64,000 nt of DNA from Siphonodentalium dalli. Its lineage: Eukaryota; Mollusca; Scaphopoda; Gadilida; Siphonodentaliidae. Where the stretch lies: contig CP136068.1 of assembly GCA_032622095.1 (NCBI GenBank), positions 149,929,365 through 149,993,364 on the forward strand, given 5' to 3'. Shown here one piece after another: positions 11,151-21,573 of the stretch (position 1 is the stretch's first letter; each line of letters begins with the position of its first letter). The translations under genes and the position numbers were made by a program. The notes beneath the pieces are model-generated. The model was not told the DNA's origin and ran no database searches. It worked only from the letters and a program-made list of their open reading frames with translations.

Positions 11151-12082
11151 CTATACTAAAGCATCATTGATGAGTAGTTATCCCATAGGAAATGTTACAA
11201 TAATAAGCTTATCACTTTCTATACTAAAGTATCATTGATGAGTAGTTATCCCATAAAAAATTTTCAAATAATAAGTTTAACCCTTTCTATACTAAAGCAT
11301 CATTGATGAGTAGTTATCCCATAGGAAATGTTCAGATAATAAGTTTAACCCTTTCTATACTAAAGCATCATTGATGAATAGTTATCCCATAGGAAATGTT
11401 CAGATAATAAGTTTAACCCTTTCTATACTAAAGCATCATTGATGAGTAGTTATCCCATAGGAAATGTTCAGATAATAAGTTTAACCCTTTCTATTCCAAA
11501 ACATCATTGATGAATAGTTATCCCATAGGAAATGTTCAAATAATAAGTTTAACCCTTTCAATACTAAAGCATCGTTGATGAGTAGTTATCCCATAGGAAA
11601 TGTTCAAATAATAAGTTTAACCCTTTCTATTCTAAGGCATCATTGAGGAGTAGTTATCCCATAGGAAATGTTCAAATAATAAGTTTAACCCTTTCTATTC
11701 TAAGGCATCATTGAGGAGTAGTTATCCCATAGGAAATGTTCAAATAATAAGTTTAACCCTTTCTATACTAATGCATCATTGATGAGTAGTTATCTCATAG
11801 GAAATGTTCAGATAATAAGTTTAACCCTTTCTATACTAAAGCATCATTGAGGAGTAGTTATCCCATAGGAAATGTTCAGATAATAAGTTTAACCCTTTCT
11901 ATACTAAAGCATCATTGATGAATAGTTATCCCATAGGAAATGTTCAGATAATAAGTTTAACCCTTTCTATACTAAAGCATCATTGATGAATAGTTATCCC
12001 ATAGGAAATGTTCAAATAATAAGTTTAACCCTTTCAATACTAAAGCATCATTGATGAGTAGTTATCCCATAGGAAATGTTCA
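11151..12082 (+). repeat. 68-bp satellite derived from family D end, block 2
   Basis: Fourteen direct units, each exactly 68 bp by the spacing of the CTAT(A/T)C word (11151, 11219, 11287 ... 12035). Units differ by a few substitutions: gatgag or gaggag, caaata or cagata. Neighbouring pairs share variants, as expected from stepwise unequal exchange. The first two units repeat the private variants of block 1. Confidence 0.95.
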
Positions 12083-12269
12083 TACGGAGCCATGCATATA
12101 TAAGAGAATACATTGGCCTAACAATATTTACCCTTGACCTTTTAAGCAAGTGCATTCTCTTACATATGCGAGGCTCCCGATGGGCGATTTATAAGAGAAT
12201 GCACTGACTGGCATATGATTATTTAATGCTGCACCAGCACCAGCACAGCTCCCATCATGAAAGGGTTAA
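12083..12269. mobile_element. family C MITE, left end missing, copy C3
   Basis: Joins directly to the last satellite unit. Contains GCATATATAAGAGAATACATTGG, the spacer with acccttgacctt, a damaged second hairpin, and the right end CCCATCATGAAAGGG-TTAA (TTAA 12266-12269). Confidence 0.8.
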
Positions 12270-13096
12270 CCCCTTCCAGGTGAAAACAGGTGCTAGATCA
12301 AGGTTAGAGGGAATTCATTACAACTATAAATTAACTACCTCAGTGCAAATTTATTGAACAATCAACATTCTTCAGTACATGTATATGGACTAATATTAAT
12401 TTAAAAATAGCACTCATACATCTGGCAGATGGTAATTTTTTCAAGGGAGGAGGTTGATTGAAGTGTTACAAATTTGCATGAAGGTATGTCAGGATGGGTG
12501 GGTTGTCAAAACGACAAAAATAGCAAATTGTTTACATCCATGTCTAATCCAAAAAATATATAAAACAAGAGTTGATTTCCTCAGCATTCCACAAGCTAAA
12601 TTAGAGAACTGTTTATACTGATCTAATAATACATGTACCTGTTTGAGTTCCAAGACAGCTGCTACTCATATTATCATATATAACTAAAGCTCAACAGTTA
12701 TTCTCAGGAATTCCTATTCAGAATTAATCAATTGGTCTTGTTGAAGGTATGTCACACATAGGGTATGAGATGATACTTGCCAAATCCAGGTTAAACAAAA
12801 TTACATCACATCACAGAAGGTCACACTGTAATCCTCAGGCCCTCAAGCTATGTTAAGTGACTTGGCTTAGTTAGCAAACACAGGGCTATAATCTTCTATG
12901 ATGCCTGGTGTCATATGCCTAATCCTATCTTTACTAGCACTGTATCAAGTAGGTAGGTTAGGAGGTCATTATAAAGAGCTTTGACATCCATTTAAACAAG
13001 TTTATTGACAGTAGACTTTTAACAAGCTGACAAGTCCTATTTAGAATTCACACCTGAAAGTTGAAACTCTATAACTTCCTGCTAAGAAAGATATAG
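12270..13096. other. no gene recognised
   Basis: No ORF, palindrome or array identified. The last 60 bases precede a short coiled-coil-like open segment. Confidence 0.4.
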
Positions 13097-13249
13097 TCAG
13101 AGCACGACCACCCCACCGAAGATGAGAAATCAGCAGCAACAGCTTCCGTGATCTTAAAAAAGCTGGATGATATGCAGAAGGAACACGACCTATGGCAGAA
13201 AGAGCAAGACCAATGGAAGGAAGATCAACAGCAAAAAAGCTATATCTAA
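13097..13249 (+). pseudogene. short open segment, coiled-coil-like, unknown origin
   Basis: Between a TAG at 13094-13096 and a TAA at 13247-13249, the frame gives 50 charged, Gln/Glu/Lys-rich residues, including ILKKLDDMQKEHDLWQKEQ. The composition suggests an amphipathic helix or coiled coil. There is no ATG at the start. It could be an exon piece or a relic of a retroelement ORF1. I do not recognise the family, and chance cannot be excluded. Confidence 0.2.
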
Positions 13250-14720
13250 GACCGACACAACCCACGTCTCCCCATCTTCAGGTGAAAACAACCGAAGAAA
13301 AAGAGAAAAAAGAACAAGTGATTTCACAATTTTTTTTTTTTTGGTTGTATTCTAAAATAAAGGCAAAAATATGAGGGCCTATTGGCCCTTTCAAAAATCC
13401 TGGGGTTAGCCCCCGTTAAATCACTCTCTCAGTGTAAAACAAGCCTGGAAATAGTGTCTGATATTTGCTTAGGCCTCATCTTCTGGGAAGTATCTATAGT
13501 CTCAAACTGGGGGGGGGGGCACCAGTAATCACCAGTGGAATTTTAGTTTTAATATTTGTTATGTCTGTAATATAGTATATCTGATGTGGTATTAAACATA
13601 AACATTTTTGCCTCTTTATCAGCCCTTATATATACATGCCTAACCACCAAAATAGTGATAAAGTGCTCACTACCGGGCCGATGACAAAACATCAACATGT
13701 CCGGACACTAAATTCTGAGTTTAATTTGAATTCCTCTTTCAGTTGAGTCCAATTTTAACAGATATGGTACAATATGAAATTTTTACCAAAAATATCTAAT
13801 GTTATGGTGATAATGCGCCATGTAATTAACCTTTTAATAAGTTATTGAGAAAACTTCATTTTTGTGTGTCTTGGCACTTTATGAGCTACCTTTCCCGTGA
13901 AAGCACCCAGAATGAGATTCCCAGAGGGTGAACATCTGAGGGTGAACTTCATGATTCTAGCCCGCTGTCCCGTTGATAAATTTAAAAACATTCCCACATC
14001 AAGAGACTCATCCAACTTTCTGTAATATATAAACCAATATGTCAATAAAACACCTGGTCTCTGCGTTAGTTCCCTGAAATATTTTCCACTTTTGTTTTCA
14101 CAGTATACTATCTACATCTAGTTCGATTTTCAATATTCCAGTATAATCAGCCAAAATATTACAGTGTAGGGCCTTATATGATGAAGTGATAAATTACTCA
14201 ACTTTTGATTATGGTGGTTCAGTTTGAGACTCAATTTGATGCGAAATATTGACCCCTATTTGATTCGAGGAAAACATTGTGATTCGCAGGAGCCTAACAG
14301 CACAGCATCACAAACAATCAACACAGGGGGGAAGAAAATCACGCCCAAGGTCATAGGGTCTTAAAAGAAAATCTCATGGAGAGAAAGTAAGAAATAATGC
14401 ATAGAATACCACGACCTCCTGCGACCTTAATCAATACTCACTGAACATTCCTGTAATGACCAGCAAAGAACAAAGAGTTCATGGGATTGGAGTGTTGTGA
14501 TTTCTATTGGCCACTGCCATGAATGGAATCGTTGGCGGGTTATCAATTTCTACCAGGATATTCAACATGATTGGAATTCTACAATCAACTCTTAATTAGC
14601 AGGAATGGTTAGGAACCTGTGACTTTTGATAGAATGTTTATTATATTGAGTGAGTACCATCAATAGCATGGTGTGGGCAACAGGTTTCCCTAACAAGTCA
14701 ATGCAATGGCTTAATGACTA
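13250..14720. other. no gene; two small family B fragments (B3)
   Basis: 13440-13508 matches the left end and central part of the long B form (aagcctggaaatagtgtctg, cttaggcctcatcttctggg). 13906-13972 matches the palindrome arm (cagaatgagattcccagagg, ctagcccgctgtcc). A poly-G run lies at 13509. Nothing else was identified. Confidence 0.5.
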
Positions 14721-14979
14721 TTAACCCTTCAATGACTGGAGCTTCCTGAAATTTTGTGAAAACCCTGTGTCAATGCATTATCTTATATATGCGAGTCGAC
14801 CATAGGGCACCTCACATATATAAGAGAATGCGCTGGCCTGACAATATTTAATTGACCTTGTAAGCCAGTGTATTCTCTTATATATGCGAGGCTCCCTATG
14901 AGAGACTCACATATATAAGAGAATGCACTGGCACAGGGTCTTTAATACTGCACCAGCGCAGCTCCCATCATGAAAGGGT
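14721..14979. mobile_element. family C TTAA MITE with hairpin module, copy C4
   Basis: TTAA-CCCTTCAATGACTGGAGC on the left, CCCATCATGAAAGGG-TTAA on the right. Both hairpins are present. The left loop is of the GTCGACCATAGGGC type and the right loop of the CTCCCTATGAGAG type. The right TTAA (14976-14979) is also the left TTAA of H1. Confidence 0.9.
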
Positions 14980-15314
14980 TAACCCTTTACCCAACAGAAC
15001 GGCCCTGTGCCAATGCATTCTCGTATATATGCGAGTCGACCATAGGTCGCCTCGCATATATAAGAGAATGCATTGGCTTAACACATTAACAATTTTTTTT
15101 AGGCCAATGCATTCTCTTATATATGCGAGGCGACCTATGGTCGACTCGCATATATAAGAGAATGCATTGGCACAGGGCATAACTGTAACTATCACAATGT
15201 GGTCAAGGAGCCGGTTCCAATGATATCCATATTTGTATGGTTCCATTGAGACAGATCGAAGATATTTTAGGCTGTTGAAGCTTTATTTGGCCGGTTTGTT
15301 GGGTAAAGGGTTAA
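14976..15314. mobile_element. family H TTAA element with hairpin module, copy H1
   Basis: TTAA-CCCTTTACCCAACAGAAC on the left and TTGTTGGGTAAAGGG-TTAA on the right. Two well-preserved hairpins lie inside (loops GTCGACCATAGGTCGCC and GGCGACCTATGGTCGAC) with CCCTGTGCC/GGCACAGGG borders. The right inner part reads gtggtcaaggagccggttcc. Copies H2 and H3 share this layout. Confidence 0.9.
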
Positions 15315-15337
15315 CCCATTTTATTCTACATCGATTC

Positions 15338-15436
15338 ACCCATTCTGTTACAACATTCTCCCATTCTGTTACAATATTCTCCCATTATGTTACAACATTA
15401 TCCCATTCTGTTACATTCTCCCATTATGGTACAACA
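15338..15436 (+). repeat. short minisatellite, CCCATTCTGTTACAACATT units
   Basis: Four to five imperfect units of about 15-20 bp based on CCCATTCTGTTACAATATTCT. The first copy of the 915-bp tandem duplication begins inside it. Confidence 0.75.
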
Positions 15437-15484
15437 GTATACATGTATATTGAAATGGTCTATTAATTTATCATTGGGGGGGGA

Positions 15485-15824
15485 TGTTCAGGTAATAAGT
15501 TCAACAAACGACCCTTTAATGCTGCACCAGCGCAGCTTGTTGAACTTATTATCTGAATATTTCATGAGGGAACTACAGTAATGCTCTAATTTTTCGACTC
15601 CTTAAACACAGCAGAATTATGGGTAACTTTTCAGGATTTAGTCGGAAATATGGCTTGTTGCCATTCATCGGAAAGCTCTCGGGGAGAGCTTTCCGATGAA
15701 TGGCAACAAGCCATATTTCCGACTAAATCCTGAAAAGTTACCCATAATTCTGCTGTGTTTAAGGAGTCGATTAATTATAGCATTACTGTACTCTTCAATG
15801 AGTATTTAGTGTAGAAAGGGTTAA
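15485..15824. mobile_element. family D internal hairpin and right end, interrupted by A5 (copy at 16400-16742)
   Basis: gttcaggtaataagttcaac and its inverted partner gttgaacttattatctgaa flank a scrap of family C wording (tttaatgctgcaccagcgca). The right end is TTTAGTGTAGAAAGGG-TTAA at 15821-15824. The chimeric content suggests rearrangement between D and C elements. Confidence 0.6.
15576..15788. mobile_element. family A palindromic MITE, copy A5
   Basis: 213 bp, flanked by TA (15574-15575, 15789-15790), centre CTCTCGGGGAGAG. Subtype TTAAACAC with CTTTTCAG in both arms. Inserted in a family D segment. Confidence 0.9.
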
Positions 15825-16314
15825 AAACATATTATGGACTTGTTCGTGTGTGTCAAACTGATAAGTTAGAATATATCCAGGGGCTATGACAACTGGAGGA
15901 ATGTACAATGTAGCATTCTACTAAGATTACTGAAAATCTCAGGCAAATCGACTGTACCACTCCATAGAAACCATCGTCCAAACTACGCTCAATTGTAAAT
16001 ATTTACTTTTCGATTCGGGACATAACTATCAGAGATAAACTAAGGAAAACGACTTCGTGATCGATCGAGAGTCACTGCATTTAATTAATATTTCAGAATA
16101 ACAGTGTGGCTCGTCAATTTGGATATAATATTTATTTAAATAACTACTTTGAGCAAGATTATTCTCCATTTCTATTTGATGACCCTATCGGAGTGTTTCA
16201 CATCACTTTAAGGTCATCTTCAAACTGCAATATCAGATAATTGTGCTAGATGTTCAATTGTAGTATGAACCTATTGTATCCTAACACCCCTCCAAATGAA
16301 TATTAGACCATTCC

Positions 16315-17232
16315 ATCCCATTCTGTTACATTCTCCCATTATGGTACAACAGTATACATGTATATTGAAATGGTCTATTAATTTATCATTGGGGGGGGGG
16401 GATGTTCAGGTAATAAGTTCAACAAACGACCCTTTAATGCTGCACCAGCGCAGCTTGTTGAACTTATTATCTGAATATTTCATGAGGGAACTACAGTAAT
16501 GCTCTAATTTTTCGACTCCTTAAACACAGCAGAATTATGGGTAACTTTTCAGGATTTAGTCGGAAATATGGCTTGTTGCCATTCATCGGAAAGCTCTCGG
16601 GGAGAGCTTTCCGATGAATGGCAACAAGCCATATTTCCGACTAAATCCTGAAAAGTTACCCATAATTCTGCTGTGTTTAAGGAGTCGATTAATTATAGCA
16701 TTACTGTACTCTTCAATGAGTATTTAGTGTAGAAAGGGTTAAAAACATATTATGGACTTGTTCGTGTGTGTCAAACTGATAAGTTAGAATATATCCAGGG
16801 GCTATGACAACTGGAGGAATGTACAATGTAGCATTCTACTAAGATTACTGAAAATCTCAGGCAAATCGACTGTACCACTCCATAGAAACCATCGTCCAAA
16901 CTACGCTCAATTGTAAATATTTACTTTTCGATTCGGGACATAACTATCAGAGATAAACTAAGGAAAACGACTTCATGATCGATCGAGAGTCACTGCATTT
17001 AATTAATATTTCAGAATAACAGTGTGGCTCGTCAATTTGGATATAATATTTATTTAAATAACTACTTTGAGCAAGATTATTCTCCATTTCTATTTGATGA
17101 CCCTATCGGAGTGTTTCACATCACTTTAAGGTCATCTTCAAACTGCAATATCAGATAATTGTGCTAGATGTTCAATTGTAGTATGAACCTATTGTATCCT
17201 AACACCCCTCCAAATGAATATTAGACCATTCC
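16315..17232 (+). repeat. 915-bp tandem duplication, unit 2
   Basis: Second copy, 918 bp because of 3 extra G in the poly-G run. The junction between units falls at accattcca/tcccattctg. A 3-4 bp overlap (CCA) is shared at the breakpoints. Confidence 0.95.
16494..16706. mobile_element. family A palindromic MITE, copy A6
   Basis: The duplicate of A5 carried by the tandem duplication. Not an independent insertion. Confidence 0.9.
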
Positions 17233-17701
17233 AATATATACATTTATAACTGGGTGGGAGAATCCAATTAGTATAGAAAGGGTCAACAATGGTTCTATCT
17301 ACCTCCTAGCTTTGACCTACTATAACTGTACTAATGTAACAGACAGTGCTGGGTAGATGTGTCAGAAATACCTGACAATTTGCTCCTATCATGTTAATCT
17401 CTGTGTGTTGTCAGCATTCCCCACTTCCTTTGTTCTGTCACATTTCATCAAAATATCTGGCAACCAGTTCAGAATGTAATATTATATACATACTGGTACC
17501 ACAGGGCCTTATGATCCGAGACAATTATGCATTTTTACCAACAATTTTGGAATTATTCTTGAATCAACCCTCTCGCACAACAATATTGTAAATGTTATGG
17601 TCTGGGGGGATTTCAGAAATTGATGTTGTATAATTCACATATTTCAAAAGTAGAGACTAATCCTCATGCCCAATTGTTGGTAATTGAACCATGGCCTTCA
17701 A
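17233..17701. other. family D end fragment, then no feature
   Basis: Up to about 17287 the text (gggagaatccaattagtatag, aaagggtcaa) is the right end of family D. The rest, including a 66-codon frame at 17391-17591, shows nothing recognisable. Confidence 0.45.
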
Positions 17702-19309
17702 AGTGATACTCCTAGAATACTATGATAGCCGCCAGCCCTCCAGTGATACCCATAGAACCATAGGAGTGATAGGACCTCACCTTCCAGTGATATATGCTCC
17801 TAGAATAACTGGATCGCTGTCGGCCCTATAGCAGTGATACCACTAGAATCATTGGATTGCTGTCAGCCCTCTTGTAGTGATACCATATAATCATTGGATC
17901 GCTGTCAGCCATCTTGTAGTGATACCATATAATCATTGGATCGCTGTCAGCCATCTTGTAGTGATACCATATAATCATTGGATCGCTGTCAGCCCTCTTG
18001 TAGTGATACCATATAATCATTGGATCGCTGTCAGCCATCTTGTAGTGATACCATATAATCATTGGATCGCTGTCAGCCATCTTGTAGTGATACCATATAA
18101 TCATTGGATCGCTGTCAGCCCTCTTGTAGTGATACCATATAATCATTGGATTGCTGTCAGCCCTCTAGTAGTGATACCATATAATCATTGGATTGCTGTC
18201 AGCCCTCTTGTAGTGATACCATATAATCATTGGATCGCTGTCAGCCATCTTGTAGTGATACCATATAATCATTGGATCGCTGTCTGCCCTCTAGTAGTGA
18301 TACCATATAATCATTGGATCGCTGTCTGCCCTCTAGTATTGATACCATATAATCATTGGATTGCTGTCAGCCTTCTAGCAGTGATACCCATCGAATCATT
18401 GAATCTCTTTCAGTCCTTCAGTGATACCACTATAATCATTGGATCGCTGTCAGCCCTCCTGTGATACTCCTAGGATCATTGGATCGCTATCGGCCCTCTA
18501 GTAGTGATACCCCTAGAATCATTGGATCGCTGTCAACCCTCTAGTATATATAGTGATACCCAGAGAATCATTGGATCACTGTCAGCCCTCCTGTGATACC
18601 CCTAGGATCATTGGATCGCTATCGGCCCTCTAGTAGTGATACCATATAATCATTGGATCGCTATCGGCCCTCTAGTAGTGATACCCCTAGAATCATTGGA
18701 TCGCCGTCAACCCTCTAGTATATATAGTGATACCCAGAGAATCATTGGATCACTGTCAGCCCTCCTGTGATACCCCTAGGATCATTGGATCGCTATCGGC
18801 CCTCTAGTAGTGATACCCATTGGATCGCTGTTGGCCCTGCAGTAGTGATACCATATAATCATTGGATCGCTGTCAGACCTCTAGTAGTGATACCCCTAGA
18901 ATCATTGGATTGCTGTCAGACCTCTAGTAGTGATACCCATATAATCATTGGATCGCTGTCAGACCTCTAGTAGTGATACCCATATAATCATTGGATCGCT
19001 GTCAACCCTCCAGTGATACCCCTAGAATCATTGGATCGCTGTCAGACCTCTTGTAGTGACACTGAATAGCTTTCAATCTAGTTATACCCCCTAGAATCAT
19101 TCAATTGTTGTCAGTCCTCCAGTGATAGCCATAGAATCATTGGATCGCTGTCAGCCATCTTGTAGTGACACTGAATAGCTTTCAATCTAGTTATACCCCC
19201 TAGAATCATTCAATTGTTGTCAGTCCTCCAGTGATACCCCATAGAAACATTGGATCGCTGTCAGCTCTCCAGTCATACCTCTAGAAACATTGGATCGCTG
19301 TCAGCTCTA
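17702..19309 (+). repeat. 42-bp minisatellite array
   Basis: Unit GTGATACCATATAATCATTGG, ATCGCTGTCAGCCCTCTTGTA. The central part repeats exactly every 42 bp (taccat at 17881, 17923, 17965 and so on). The flanks are degraded to 35-45 bp units with variants cctagaatcattgg and ctatcggccct. Nested larger repeats occur: a block shifted by 174 bp (18541 and 18715) and one by about 109 bp (19051 and 19160). Since 42 is a multiple of 3, both strands stay open for long stretches; this is not taken as coding. Confidence 0.95.
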
Positions 19310-19902
19310 TACATTCCATGCCAATCAACCTCTGAGAGGCAGAGCAGTAGCTGTGTTGTTCTTCCTATCTCTGCTTGTTATTGTTTCTACTGGGGAAGGC
19401 AACATAAACACCACTATTATACAATGTTCTCCTGTTATGTATGCTCAGCTTACAGGGTACCAGGGTGGGCCAAAGATTAAGTTTCATTTGAAATGGGTCA
19501 GAACTAATTGGTACATGATGAAGGTATGGGGTGGTACTAGTATGTATTAACAGGGACAGTTGTGTGTCATCCACCAACTCCCTCCATGGTGATGGCATGA
19601 GCAAGAAGAAAGTCATGAAACAAGTGTCACAAAAATGCACCCCCTCCCCAATGTAGACATTTCATGGTATCAACTGGAATGTAGGAATGGGGATGGGTAG
19701 GGATATCTCTCGTCTTTCAACGCCTCTCACCCTAATGATAATGCTGGTATGAGCAGAAATCAAATCTCCAAATTCTTCATTGATTTTTTAAAGATTTATG
19801 AGCTTTTACCAATTTATCAGAGAGAAGTGTTGAGGTGCACATCACCATCTGTGAACATAAATATGTGTCTACTGTCTATGTCTCTCAAAGCAGATGAGGC
19901 TA
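19310..19902. other. no gene recognised
   Basis: Short overlapping frames only. The last 40 bases (tgtgtctactgtctatg ... cagatgaggc) are repeated imperfectly on the other side of A7. Confidence 0.4.
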
Positions 19903-20115
19903 CAGTAATGCTCTAAATAATCGACTCCTTAACTACAGAAGAATTATGGGTAACTTTTCAGGATTTAGTCGGAAATATGGCTTGTTGACATTCATCGGAA
20001 AGCTCTCAGTGAGAGCTTTCCGATGAATGGCAACAAGCCATATTTCCGACTAAATCCTGAAAAGTTACCCATAATTCTGCTGTGGTTAAGGAGTCGATTA
20101 TTTAGGGCTTTACTG
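19903..20115. mobile_element. family A palindromic MITE, copy A7
   Basis: 213 bp with both arms, centre CTCTCAGTGAGAG, TA at 19901-19902 and 20116-20117. Terminal words are GCTCTAAAT on the left and ATTTAGGGC on the right. The flanks are imperfect direct repeats of about 40 bp. Confidence 0.9.
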
Positions 20116-20132
20116 TATGTGTCTACTGTCTA

Positions 20133-20200
20133 TAGGTATCCCATAGCAGATGAGGCCAGGCAGAATGAGGTCCACAGAGGATGAATTTGGTGACATGATC
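20133..20200. mobile_element. family B fragment, B4
   Basis: ggtatcccatagcagatgagg then gcagaatgaggtccacagagg and gaatttggtgac match the right part of the long B form. Similarity stops at about 20200. Confidence 0.6.
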
Positions 20201-21573
20201 CAACTAAATTTGTAAATGAGCGCGAAGTTATCTGAGACAAGAAATCTAGTCACCGATTATAGTATTTAAATTAATACACATGAAAACAAAACTGGTACCG
20301 TACAAGAAGCCCTTGGCAATGCATATGTTAATTAAAGCATTATATAAAAAATCTTCATATAAGATAACTGTAGTATAGAATTGAAGGCACCTAACATAAC
20401 CAGGCATTACCGCCTTATTCTACGCTTTGAGTCGCTTTGTGTTGCAGTAATTTACTCTACATCAAAGCTAATTTCGGCAGAATTTCAACCTGTTGGCTCA
20501 GTTCTCGTAGTGCATCATATTTTTAGTGCATGTATTTCTGGCTCCACCACGTCTCAATGAAATATCAGACATTTAGGTTGTTTATAAAATGGTCCATGTT
20601 ATACCAGGAACAGTGCACACAAACTAGCACTGTAAGCCACTGTTATGGATGGTACAACACTAATAAATTAAATGATGTTGACATTTAATTCAGGTGCAAT
20701 ATATAGGGTAAAATTTGATACTCAATAGGATCTGGGGCTTTCTTGCTAATATAAATGCTAATTTCAGCAGAATTTCAACTTTTTGGCCGAGTGCTGGTAC
20801 TTTTTAGTTTTTAGTGCAGGTATTTCTGGCTTCACCATGTCTCAATGACAAATCACAGACATATAAGCTGTTTATAAAATGGTGCATACAAACTAAAAAT
20901 GGGCAAAGTGGCTGAATATGATGTAGCAAAATATAACTACATGTATGAAGTAGTAAAATAAGCACATAAACTGCCTTCAACAAAAGCATTGCTAGGGTGT
21001 GGCAAAATAAATTTCAAGAAAGGGCCATAACTCTTGGCAGGTGGAAACCCAATTTCAAAATTGACCTGTACTTTGGGCTATTAAACTCATATACCAAATT
21101 TCATTCCATTCACTTCAGACTTACTAAAGTTAAAATCTGCTCTCTTAATAGAATAGCATAATGATAGTGTTTATATACAGCTCAACACTGTGCCAAATGT
21201 TTGGGAGAGTGATTCACAGTGACCCATTCAAGACCAAAATCTTGAGTGGCAAGGATTAGCGAGCACTATATTGTTATGTTATAAACATTATGGTGTTAAT
21301 TTTAACCAAAGTACACTATGTGGGTCCCCCCCCCCCCCCCCGGTGTTGAGTGTTTCCAGATCCCATACTCTTAAAGGACTCTACTTTATCATAATATGGC
21401 TTTTCTTTATTAACAAGGCATACAATCTTGACAATAACATATCTATTTATGCGATATTTATGATTGGTGTAAGAACGAAATTTGTCTATATGTTAATATT
21501 GTTTCTGTTAATGGCGGTTTTAACAAATGTCACTTTTTAACAGCAATACCGATCGCGAAGGCCATCCATACCT
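20201..21573. repeat. no gene; contains a diverged 140-bp direct duplication
   Basis: 20469-20609 and 20758-20898 share GCAGAATTTCAAC, GTATTTCTGGCT.CACCA, GTCTCAATGA and TGTTTATAAAATGGT, 289 bp apart. Around 21015-21140 there is an M-type block (aaagggccataactcttgg). A C-run of about 16 lies at 21327. No coding feature. Confidence 0.6.

Larger units (their letters stand above)
15400..16314 (+). repeat. 915-bp tandem duplication, unit 1
   Basis: Direct duplicate of 16315-17232. It contains a D-type hairpin (gttcaggtaataagttcaacaa), family A copy A5 and a long family E segment. It differs from unit 2 by a shorter G-run (8 versus 11) and at least one substitution (cttcgtgatcg versus cttcatgatcg). 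Confidence 0.95.

Noticed and set aside
17877-18464. 195-codon open frame
   Set aside because: It only reads through the 42-bp minisatellite, whose period is divisible by three; the opposite strand is also open over part of it.
17702-19309. CRISPR-like direct repeats
   Set aside because: Units are contiguous with no unique spacers and the context is animal MITE-rich DNA.
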